Assembly (NCBI GenBank): GCA_900549445.1
Contig: UROS01000071.1
Coordinates: 1-11,227 of the forward strand
DNA: 11,227 nt
Direction of reading: 5' to 3'
Source: an uncultured Porphyromonadaceae bacterium
GTDB taxonomy: Bacteria; Bacteroidota; Bacteroidia; Bacteroidales; Muribaculaceae
Every line of letters starts with the position of its first letter. The first letter of the stretch is position 1. The notes below the pieces were generated by a model that saw only the letters and a program-made list of their open reading frames with translations, ran no database searches and was not told the origin of the DNA. The translations under genes were made by a program, and so were the position numbers. Of the stretch, positions 1-6,567 are shown piece by piece.

Positions 1-1149
1 CTCGGAATTAGCCTGATTGTAGAGATTATTTTCGATGGTGCGGCGGAGGGAATCGTTTTCGGAGGAGAGTTTTTCAATTCGCTCCCGGTCGCTTTCGCGC
101 TCTCCGGCTGCACGTTCAACCTCGGATTTCACGGTCTTAAGTGCTTCCTGCAGTTCGGCTATTCGCTCGTCCTTGCGTTTCTTCACTTCTTCAAATTCCT
201 CAAGGCGGCTCTGAATCTCGTTCACAACGGCGAGATCCTCGTTTGCCTTTTCGAGTTCCTGACGGGCTTCGGCTGCTTTCGAACGGAGGTCGTTGATCAT
301 GGCGTCGGACATTTTAACCTTCATCTCGAGCTGCTCGCGCAATGTAGTCTGCCGCTCTACCTCTTTTTTAAGAGCCTCAATTTCTTCGGAGCGGTCGGGC
401 TGCGGTTCGGCCTCGGGCTGCGCGGAAAGAGTCCCGATGCGTGCGGCTTGTTCGGCAACCGTTGCCTTCAGCTTCTCAATTTCAGATTCCTGAGCCTCTA
501 TCTGCCTGCGCAGTACGGCACCGTCAGGCCCCTGACGCCGGGTAAGAATCCGCTCTTTTTCATCCTGGAGGGAAGACACCTGCTGCTCGAGATCGTTTAC
601 ACGGTCGCATAGCGCGCGTTTCTGACGGTCGGCGCTGAGCTGTATGCGCTTCATCTCCTGCTTAAGCGTCTCCGCCCTGCCTGACTCACGCTTCATAGTC
701 TCAAGCGACGCTGTAAGTTCCTCCACCTGCCGGGAGAGTTTATCGGCATCGGCGCCGGCAGCGCCGGCAACGGCATTCTCGAGACGGCGGCGAAGCGACT
801 CGTCGAGAGAGTTGTATATGTACTTGCGCTGCTGCTCCGTAGAGATGCAGTCCTTCACGAAATCGGGCAACGTCTCGTTGAAGAGGGCGATTACGGCGTC
901 GAAGATATCGCCGGGGAGGCTCGGATCGCCGCCGGCTGCCGGGACAGGGCGATTTTCTTCAGCCTGAACCGCGACAGTACTCTCGCGCCGTTCGGCTGCG
1001 GATACGGAAGCATCCGCTGTTTCGGCCGCTTCGCCGCGGTGGTTGCCCGCCGCATAGGTCGGGAGCGAAGAATCGTATTCCTCCTCAAATTCATCTTCCT
1101 CGTCGGCCGAGAAGCCAAACGCTTTCTTTACGCTATTCCAGAATGCCAT
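1..1149 (-). CDS. Acidic coiled-coil protein of unknown function, C-terminus beyond window
   Basis: The frame is open for 383 codons from an ATG at 1149 to the window edge, with no stop, so the C-terminus is missing. I do not recognise a named family. Residues 1-12 (MAFWNSVKKAFG) form a short basic/aromatic segment, followed by an acidic stretch (about 15-25) and a low-complexity Ala/Glu-rich linker (about 35-75). Residues about 80-122 look like a small folded helical domain (DIFDAVIALFNETLPDFVKD, then QQRKYIYNSLDESLRRRL). From about 135 to the edge the sequence is charged and heptad-like, rich in Glu, Lys, Arg and Leu with almost no aromatics, which is typical of a long coiled coil. There is no signal peptide or membrane segment, so a cytoplasmic location is inferred. 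The start lies 16 bases after the stop of the receiver/PEP-binding gene, so the two are probably co-transcribed and may act together. Similarity to SMC-like proteins would reflect the coiled coil only. Confidence 0.85.
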   Translation of the reverse strand, partial: MAFWNSVKKAFGFSADEEDEFEEEYDSSLPTYAAGNHRGEAAETADASVSAAERRESTVAVQAEENRPVPAAGGDPSLPGDIFDAVIALFNETLPDFVKDCISTEQQRKYIYNSLDESLRRRLENAVAGAAGADADKLSRQVEELTASLETMKRESGRAETLKQEMKRIQLSADRQKRALCDRVNDLEQQVSSLQDEKERILTRRQGPDGAVLRRQIEAQESEIEKLKATVAEQAARIGTLSAQPEAEPQPDRSEEIEALKKEVERQTTLREQLEMKVKMSDAMINDLRSKAAEARQELEKANEDLAVVNEIQSRLEEFEEVKKRKDERIAELQEALKTVKSEVERAAGERESDRERIEKLSSENDSLRRTIENNLYNQANSE

Positions 1150-1165
1150 AAGACTTGTAAATGTT

Positions 1166-4138
1166 TTAAAGTTCAGGTTTCACTACCACGCCGGTGCCTT
1201 TCAGGCCGTTTATGCCGATTACGAGAGGTTGGCTGAAACGTACGATTCTCACATTTTCGCTCTCATACTCGGCGGGACAGCTGTTGAGGAAATCAAAGTC
1301 GCAGATCGCCTCCGATCCAGCTGCCTCGGTGTCGATAGTGAAGTATCCCACGCCGAACGACGTGAGGTTCTGGAAGAAATGGGTGCCCTGGCTCGGTTCT
1401 ATACGGTAGTTCTTAAGCGAGGATTCCACTATCAGTTTCGCCGATGAAATATGAGGCCATTTCACCGGCACACCGAGAGCAGGATCACTCGAACCCCAGC
1501 GACCGGGGCCGATGAGCACATAATATTCTCCCTGAGCTGTAAAGTTACGATTTATTTTTTCAATTTCGCGTGCAATCGCTGAATTATTTGATGAAGAAAA
1601 TCTTTCGGGGCGCACGTATACTATAGTTTTTACATTTTCTACGGTGCCGTTGCCGAGAGATTTGTCGCTTTTGAGCAGCAGTTTGTCGTCGGGAGTCGCC
1701 ATTATATGGTCGTCGACCGATTCCTTCCGGTCTACAATCGGACGGATCTGGAGCCAATACAGCCGACCCGTGACATCCTGAGCCTTCTGCGCGGGATTTA
1801 TCATTCCGGCAAACTCAATCTCCACGGGGCGACTCATTTCCCGAGCGCCGGTGGTGAGCATGAAATCGAGCGCCTCAGCCACGGGCAATACGTGGTGTTT
1901 CAATATGTTATTGAACGTAACCACACGCCGGCCCTCGCCGCCCTCATAATCCCGGAGCACGTTGTCGCGGAAATCGTAGGTCGAGACCATATAGCGGAGC
2001 GCCCCTTTCTCGGCCATATCCTGAACCCGGAGGCGGGCTATGTTGAAACTGTCGTCGGTGGTCATTTCGGCGGCATTCTTCATGTCGAGGGCACACATGC
2101 GGGTCTGAGTGTCGCGCAGGGCAAGTTCCATTTCTGATGTCTGGAGAACCTTGTCGGGGTGACGCGGAGAGAAACGGAGACCGAGGCCGCCGTCAACGAT
2201 ATATTTTCCGAGTCCCACGGCAATTTCGGCCACGCCGTCGTCGGGCTGCTCGTCGTTTATCGGGTAATAGTTGAGCGAGCGCCCCACTCCGGAGAAGGAC
2301 GGGAAATAGTATCCGTCGGTTTCACTGCCCACCACCTCCTGGATAATCACCGCCATCTTCTCCTGGTCGATAACGTTCGACGTGGCGGTCATATAAGCCT
2401 TTGAGTCGGAATAGAACACCGATGCATACACACCTTTTATGGCTGCCGTAAGCGATTCGAGCATCTTCTCGCGGTCGGCAACTTTCGGCACCATATAAGT
2501 GGAATAAATACCGGCAAACGGCTGATAGTGCGAGTCCTCGAGCAGACTCGACGAGCGGACGGCAAGCGGTCCGTCGACCACATCGAAGAGCGCAAGCAGA
2601 TCTTCCTTTATGCTCTTGGGGAGCTTGGCCCGCTGGAAATGTTCGAGAATCTCCTCATCGGGGGTATCGCTCAGGGCCACGGGATAAAGCTTGTTGGTAA
2701 GCATGAACTCGTCGAAAATATCGGTACAGAGCACCACAGTGCGCGGAATCATAATGCTCAGCCCCCCGAAGTGGTCGCACACGGGATTTTTCTTTATTAT
2801 CGAGTCGATGAAAGCGAGACCTCTGCCTTTGCCTCCGAGCGAACCTTGCCCTATACGGGCGAAATTGGAGTAATGGTCGAAACGATCCTTCCGGAACACA
2901 GCCACCACACCGCGGTTTTTCATCTTGCGGTACTTCACTATGAGGTCGAAGAAAAGCTGACGGACGGCCGGAGCGTCGTCGATCGACTTGAACCGGTGGC
3001 GTTTTATTACTTCGGCAATGGGGAACAGGGCTCGGGAATAGAACCAGCGTGAAATGTCGTTGAACGACGCATGCCAGTATAGCGCTTCCGCCGGAATATC
3101 GAAGATGCTGTTCTGCATATCTTTCAGAGAGCGGATCCGCTTGATTTCCTCTCCGGTGTCGGGGTTACGCACCACGAAATCGCCGAAACCGAAGTTGTTC
3201 ATTATCGCCTCGCCCAGGTCTACGGGGAATTTCTTGGAATTTTTATCGAGGAAAGTTCCCCCGAGTTCCTTTACGTCGTGGGAATTCTCTACTTCCGACG
3301 ACTCTATTATCATCGGGAGATACGGGTCACGTTTTCTGAGTTCGCGGGCGAGTTTTATGCCCGCCTTAGGATCTTTCACTCCTTCGTGCTTGAACGAAAC
3401 GTCGCTTATAACCCCGAGAATGTGCTCGCTGTATTTGTCGTAAAGCGCCATAGCCTCCTCGTAGTCGCGGGCAAGCATCACTTTCGGACGTCCGCGCATA
3501 CGGAGCATCTGTTCATGCTCGTTGAGCGCCTCGGTAGAAAACTCGCGCGACTGCTTGAGCAGGAATTTGTAGACCAACGGAAGCACCGACGAATAGAATC
3601 TCACTGAGTCTTCCACGAGAAGAATCATCTGAACACCGACGCCGTTGATGTCTTTCTCAGCGTTCATCTTGTCTTCGAGCAACTTGATTACCGCGAGCAG
3701 CAGGTCGACGTTGCCGAGCCAGCTGAACACGTAGTCGACAGCCGAAAAATCTTCTTTGGCCAAACGGCGCGAAACCTCTTTAGAGAAGGGAGTCAGCACG
3801 ATGATGGGAATGTCGGGGTGCACAGCCTTAATCTCGCGGGCGCCTGAGAAAGTTTCGGAAATATCGTTGCCCGGCATGGTGATGATGAGGTCGAAATTCT
3901 TATGCGACATGGCAGAGAGAGCCTCGGCGGTGTCGCGCACCTGCGTCACGCGGGGCGGCGACGACAGATTGAGCGCCACATATTCAAAATACAGCTGCTC
4001 CTCCACGCGGCCGTCCTCCTCCATCATAAAGGCGTCGTAGGGGGAGGCAATGAGAAGTACGTTGAAAATACGCCTCTGCATGAGGTCCTGAAAGGCGGTA
4101 TCCTTAAGGTATAGCTGGCTTAGAGCATCTTCGTTCAT
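1166..4138 (-). CDS. Tandem receiver-like domains fused to PEP/pyruvate-binding (PPDK_N) ATP-grasp domain
   Basis: The product has 990 residues from the ATG at 4138. A TTG 12 codons upstream (4174) is in frame but lies inside the predicted -7 promoter element, so I reject it. Residues about 24-155 resemble a receiver fold, but the phosphoacceptor position (DLIITMPG, 83-90) lacks the Asp. Residues about 170-315 look like an intact receiver: acidic pair E176-D177, phosphoacceptor D246 (GVISDVSF), S280 or S281, and K299 (FLDKN). Residues about 425-805 match the nucleotide-binding domain of pyruvate phosphate dikinase and PEP synthase: GQGSLGGKGRGLAF (430-443), LAVRSSSLLEDS (525-536), then VEIEFAG (772-778) and YWLQIRP (794-800). 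I find neither the usual mobile phosphohistidine domain (GGxTSH-type motif) nor the PEP/pyruvate TIM barrel. Residues about 830-990 form an unassigned domain with GPGRWGSSDPALGVPV (877-892) and SQGTHFFQN (916-924). By family knowledge it should bind ATP; the substrate is unknown. It heads a two-gene unit with the coiled-coil gene. Confidence 0.9.
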   Translation of the reverse strand: MNEDALSQLYLKDTAFQDLMQRRIFNVLLIASPYDAFMMEEDGRVEEQLYFEYVALNLSSPPRVTQVRDTAEALSAMSHKNFDLIITMPGNDISETFSGAREIKAVHPDIPIIVLTPFSKEVSRRLAKEDFSAVDYVFSWLGNVDLLLAVIKLLEDKMNAEKDINGVGVQMILLVEDSVRFYSSVLPLVYKFLLKQSREFSTEALNEHEQMLRMRGRPKVMLARDYEEAMALYDKYSEHILGVISDVSFKHEGVKDPKAGIKLARELRKRDPYLPMIIESSEVENSHDVKELGGTFLDKNSKKFPVDLGEAIMNNFGFGDFVVRNPDTGEEIKRIRSLKDMQNSIFDIPAEALYWHASFNDISRWFYSRALFPIAEVIKRHRFKSIDDAPAVRQLFFDLIVKYRKMKNRGVVAVFRKDRFDHYSNFARIGQGSLGGKGRGLAFIDSIIKKNPVCDHFGGLSIMIPRTVVLCTDIFDEFMLTNKLYPVALSDTPDEEILEHFQRAKLPKSIKEDLLALFDVVDGPLAVRSSSLLEDSHYQPFAGIYSTYMVPKVADREKMLESLTAAIKGVYASVFYSDSKAYMTATSNVIDQEKMAVIIQEVVGSETDGYYFPSFSGVGRSLNYYPINDEQPDDGVAEIAVGLGKYIVDGGLGLRFSPRHPDKVLQTSEMELALRDTQTRMCALDMKNAAEMTTDDSFNIARLRVQDMAEKGALRYMVSTYDFRDNVLRDYEGGEGRRVVTFNNILKHHVLPVAEALDFMLTTGAREMSRPVEIEFAGMINPAQKAQDVTGRLYWLQIRPIVDRKESVDDHIMATPDDKLLLKSDKSLGNGTVENVKTIVYVRPERFSSSNNSAIAREIEKINRNFTAQGEYYVLIGPGRWGSSDPALGVPVKWPHISSAKLIVESSLKNYRIEPSQGTHFFQNLTSFGVGYFTIDTEAAGSEAICDFDFLNSCPAEYESENVRIVRFSQPLVIGINGLKGTGVVVKPEL

Positions 4139-4171
4139 CGCGGTGAAGTGGTTGATTGGTTTCTGTAACCA

Positions 4172-4179
4172 CAAAGATA
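4172..4179 (-). promoter_or_regulatory. Candidate Bacteroidetes -7 promoter element for the receiver/PEP-binding gene
   Basis: The minus strand reads TATCTTTG, a full match to the Bacteroidetes -7 consensus TAnnTTTG, ending 33 bases before the ATG at 4138. No TTTG -33 element is seen at the usual distance of about 19 bases. Transcription would be expected to start near 4165, giving a leader of about 27 bases. It is inferred from consensus and position only. Confidence 0.5.
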
Positions 4180-4224
4180 GCGATTATTTGCGAGAAACCG
4201 GCTCCAAAAAGCCAGAAATAGGGT

Positions 4225-4250
4225 TCAGCGTAAACTGTCAGCGTAAACTG
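4225..4250. repeat. Perfect 13-bp tandem duplication upstream of the receiver/PEP-binding promoter
   Basis: The 13-mer TCAGCGTAAACTG occurs twice with no gap, at 4225-4237 and 4238-4250. It lies in the 139-base gap between the araC-type gene and the receiver/PEP-binding gene, about 46-71 bases upstream of the predicted -7 element. That is a position where an activator could bind, and AraC-family proteins often use direct repeats. A simple slippage duplication with no function is the alternative. Confidence 0.6.
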
Positions 4251-4277
4251 CTCATCCAAACCTTAACCGGCGGGGAG

Positions 4278-5198
4278 TCAGGAGCGCTGATACTGGGAGG
4301 GGGACATCCCGGTGAGATGCTTGAAATATTTTCCGAACGACGACTGATTGGGGAAGTTGAGTTCGTAGGCAACCTGCTGGATGTTTTTGCCCGAGAAACG
4401 CAGAAGGTTTTTAGCCTCGAGAATAACGAACTCGTCGATCCACTCGGCCGCAGTCCGCCCGGTTACTTCCTTGATAATGAGCGAAAGATATTTAGGCGAA
4501 ATGAAAAGTTTGTCGGCATAAAAGGCAACCGAGCGCTCTTTGGTATGGTAGCGGTGAACGAGCGCCATGAATTCCTGTTCATAAGTGAAGCGCCGCGAAC
4601 GGGAGCGGGATGATTCGGATGCTTCTTCCGGAACAGAAGCATAATATTTCGCAGCCATCTGCATCATCTGATAGCTGAGAGCGGCGATTATACAGCGCGA
4701 GATGCTGCGCACATACATATCGTCGGGGTTCGCGGTGGTATTATGGTGTATGAGATCGAAGTAATGGCGCAGCAGGTTAACATCCTCACCGCTGAGGGTA
4801 ATGACCGGCTTACGGCGGTCGTGGTTCTTGAGATCTATGCTCGAGAGAATGTTGAGGTCAAAGTTAATGTCGCGCAGGAAACCGGTGGAGACGATTAGCG
4901 TGTAACAGTCGAAATCACTGTCGGCCACCGACTTTATCTCCACTATGGAATTGGGTGTGGTCACCACAAGGGATCCGGGGCCTATGGAGAATCGGTGGAG
5001 GTTCACCTCAATCTCAAACTCGCCCTCCACGCAAAGCATCCATATGGCACCGTCGACCCTGAACGGGCCGTTCTGGTTCCGGGGGAATGGATTTGCCGAA
5101 GTCACGTGTGTAAAGACGTACTCTCCGCCAAAATTGGAAAATTCAGTGGAGTGCTTGACAAAATTCGAAATCTGCGACAGGTTCACTATTTGTCCCAT
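4278..5198 (-). CDS. AraC-family transcriptional regulator
   Basis: The product has 306 residues from the ATG at 5198. An upstream in-frame TTG (5228) overlaps the predicted promoter and is unlikely to be the start. The C-terminal part (about 220-306) is a clear AraC/XylS DNA-binding domain with two helix-turn-helix units: one around SVAFYADKLFISPKYLSLII (223-242), with the family pattern 'A..L..S..YLS...K...G', and a second around NIQQVAYELNFPNQSSFGKY (272-291), followed by FKHLTGMSPSQYQ. The N-terminal part (about 25-125) looks like a small cupin/AraC-ligand beta fold (for example GEFEIEVNLHRFSIGPGSLV, 59-78). A Ser/Arg-rich linker sits at about 194-203. It has no membrane segment and so should be a cytosolic DNA-binding protein. 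The ligand cannot be read from sequence. It appears to be transcribed alone, between the relA operon and the receiver/PEP-binding gene. The inverted repeat at its own start suggests autoregulation; the next gene downstream is a possible target. Confidence 0.92.
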   Translation of the reverse strand: MGQIVNLSQISNFVKHSTEFSNFGGEYVFTHVTSANPFPRNQNGPFRVDGAIWMLCVEGEFEIEVNLHRFSIGPGSLVVTTPNSIVEIKSVADSDFDCYTLIVSTGFLRDINFDLNILSSIDLKNHDRRKPVITLSGEDVNLLRHYFDLIHHNTTANPDDMYVRSISRCIIAALSYQMMQMAAKYYASVPEEASESSRSRSRRFTYEQEFMALVHRYHTKERSVAFYADKLFISPKYLSLIIKEVTGRTAAEWIDEFVILEAKNLLRFSGKNIQQVAYELNFPNQSSFGKYFKHLTGMSPSQYQRS

Positions 5199-5249
5199 AT
5201 TGGAAGATACTGTTATTTCTGTCAACAAAATTACAGTATCTTTTCCAAT
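5199..5249. promoter_or_regulatory. Near-perfect inverted repeat framing the araC-type promoter (candidate operator)
   Basis: On the plus strand the left arm at 5199-5213 is ATTGGAAGATACTGT. The right arm at 5233-5249 is ACAGTATCTTTTCCAAT, its exact reverse complement except for two extra T's. The spacer is 19 bases and contains most of the predicted -7 element. The left arm abuts the ATG at 5198. If transcription starts near 5219, only one arm is transcribed, which favours a protein-binding DNA operator over an RNA hairpin. If the start is further upstream, a 15-bp stem could instead block translation initiation. Confidence 0.6.
5226..5233 (-). promoter_or_regulatory. Candidate Bacteroidetes -7 promoter element for the araC-type gene
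   Basis: The minus strand reads TAATTTTG, a full match to TAnnTTTG, ending 27 bases before the ATG at 5198. It lies between the arms of the inverted repeat, overlapping one arm by a single base. A TTG lies upstream, but at about 23 bases rather than the usual 19, so the -33 element is not convincing. Confidence 0.5.
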
Positions 5250-5295
5250 AGCGGAACAATCGTGGATATAATGACCAACAAATTAGCAAAATCGG

Positions 5296-6006
5296 TCACT
5301 GCTCGTCGGGATGCTTGCGGTAATACTCCTCGAGAAGATTGCCGATATTGAAATAGTAGCCGCCGGCGGTTTTCCCGTCGCGGTCGCGCACGGTGATATA
5401 CTCGTAGCAAGGGTCGTAGAACACGTGGTCGTCGACAGTATAATTCATCATATTAAGGAGCACGTATTCATGCTGAGGCTCAATTACATACCAGGCATTT
5501 TCCTCGTCGAGACCGGTTCCGGTCGACACTATGGCCATAAGCAGGTAGTTGAGCTTATACTGCCATATATTCGCGAGATTTTTCTTTCCTTTTTCCCTTA
5601 AGGCGTTGATCAGAAGCACCATTTCCTGAAGGTTGAAGGGATTGTCGTCGAGCGCCCTCTCGGCGTATGCAATCACGGAGTCGCATTCCTGCCTGGTGAG
5701 TTTGTCTCTGTCGTCGTTCTTCCGGGTAAAGCGCAGGGGGTGCTCTCCGGAACGGTAGGGGGTATAGTCCTCCTGAAACATGTAGCCGAGATAGAGATGG
5801 CGGAACTTGTCGATTTTCATCAGCGTGTCGTTCTTCTTATACTCCTCCATAAGCCGGGGATAATAATAAGGCGAGGTGCGGTCGTTGATTTCACGTTTGA
5901 GTTTTTCGATGTCGGGTTTCTCGCGTTTGAGATGCGGGAGAACCTGGGCAGGGGCGCACAATGCCGCGGCCGAGACGAGAATTATGAGCAGGAATATTTT
6001 TCGCAT
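5296..6006 (-). CDS. Exported DUF4919-like protein
   Basis: The product has 236 residues from the ATG at 6006. The open frame extends further upstream, but that part overlaps the preceding gene and reads as Arg/Cys-rich nonsense. This start instead gives a clean signal peptide: MRK, a hydrophobic core at 4-16, and a likely signal peptidase I site after APA (18-20). The Cys at 17 has no proper lipobox. The mature part begins with PDIEKLKREINDRTSPYYYP (31-50) and LYLGYMFQEDYTPYRSG (71-87). This matches my memory of the DUF4919 family, which is common in Bacteroides and relatives; the assignment is from recall, not a search. A helical repeat-like segment (CDSVIAYAERALDDNPFNLQ, 108-127) resembles a single TPR-type hairpin. 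It probably resides in the periplasm, and its molecular function is unknown. It is the last gene of the relA operon, 20 bases after the membrane protein gene. Confidence 0.85.
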   Translation of the reverse strand: MRKIFLLIILVSAAALCAPAQVLPHLKREKPDIEKLKREINDRTSPYYYPRLMEEYKKNDTLMKIDKFRHLYLGYMFQEDYTPYRSGEHPLRFTRKNDDRDKLTRQECDSVIAYAERALDDNPFNLQEMVLLINALREKGKKNLANIWQYKLNYLLMAIVSTGTGLDEENAWYVIEPQHEYVLLNMMNYTVDDHVFYDPCYEYITVRDRDGKTAGGYYFNIGNLLEEYYRKHPDEQ

Positions 6007-6026
6007 TGCAATCAGTTTAGAGGTTT

Positions 6027-6524
6027 TCACTGCGGGCCATAGATGGCGGTGAGCGCGCCGACAGCCAGCCCCACGATACACATTGTAACCACTGCGGGCA
6101 AACCTTTGGCACACAGGTAGTTCAGAAATTTTGGCGACGGAAATCCGAGCGCGGCGCCGGCCGGGGTGCGGCAATAGGCAAGCGCGCCGCAGAAAGCGCC
6201 GAGCACAGCCCCTATTATCAGGGCTGCATGGGAAATCACGAGTCCCACGAGGGCGCCCGCAAGAGTGGCACCGCAAATATAGCCGTTGCCTTTGCCTGAC
6301 CGGGCTATTTCAGACGGCAGCAGATAGCTTATAACCAAGACAATGGCTGCGGCCACCGCCCAGAACACATAGGTTCCGGTACCGATTTCCACGGCCGTCC
6401 CCCACCCGCTCAGCAGCAGACCGCACCACGCCACCGGCGCACTCCACCTGATGGGGACGAACGCCAGCACAACCGAGAGGGCAAGCAGAATTATACCTGT
6501 AATGACAAGTGCCATATCATACAT
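6027..6524 (-). CDS. Small glycine-rich integral membrane protein
   Basis: The product has 165 residues from the ATG at 6524. A second in-frame ATG three codons later (6515) cannot be excluded as the start. It is strongly hydrophobic, with membrane segments at about 5-23, 29-45, 52-69, 84-117 (long enough for two passes with a short turn) and 140-163. The 84-117 part is a Gly/Ala-rich helical pair (GATLAGALVGLVIS, then IIGAVLGAFCGALAY). Its small-residue spacing resembles DUF456-type and other glycine-zipper membrane proteins, but I would not assign it to DUF456 firmly. A short polar loop, SEIARSGKGNG (71-81), precedes the pair. No catalytic motif is visible. It lies 43 bases after pgpH and 20 bases before the DUF4919-like gene, which fits shared transcription. 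A one-mismatch -7 element (TAAGATTG, 6548-6555) just upstream could be a weak internal promoter. Function unknown. Confidence 0.85.
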   Translation of the reverse strand: MYDMALVITGIILLALSVVLAFVPIRWSAPVAWCGLLLSGWGTAVEIGTGTYVFWAVAAAIVLVISYLLPSEIARSGKGNGYICGATLAGALVGLVISHAALIIGAVLGAFCGALAYCRTPAGAALGFPSPKFLNYLCAKGLPAVVTMCIVGLAVGALTAIYGPQ

Positions 6525-6567
6525 TATTAGAGGTTCTGTATTATGAACAATCTTAGGAGCAAAAGGG

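Noticed and set aside
1..1149. SMC or other DNA-partitioning ATPase for the coiled-coil gene
   Set aside because: No Walker A motif or hinge is visible in the available 383 residues; the resemblance is coiled-coil composition only.
1166..4138. True PEP synthase (ppsA) or pyruvate phosphate dikinase (ppdK)
   Set aside because: Only the nucleotide-binding domain is recognisable; the phosphohistidine motif and PEP/pyruvate barrel are not seen, and two receiver-like domains occupy the N-terminus.
4200..4213. GGCTCCAAAAAGCC as a terminator for the araC-type gene
   Set aside because: The stem is only about 4-5 bp and no T-run follows on the minus strand.
6007..6276. N-terminal extension of the DUF4919-like gene
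   Set aside because: The extension overlaps the membrane protein gene in another frame, is Arg/Cys-rich, and would bury a clear signal peptide that starts at the ATG at 6006.
6548..6555. TAAGATTG upstream of the small membrane protein gene as a promoter
   Set aside because: It has one mismatch to TAnnTTTG and no -33 element, and the 43-base gap is consistent with transcription from relA; a weak internal promoter remains possible but is not listed.
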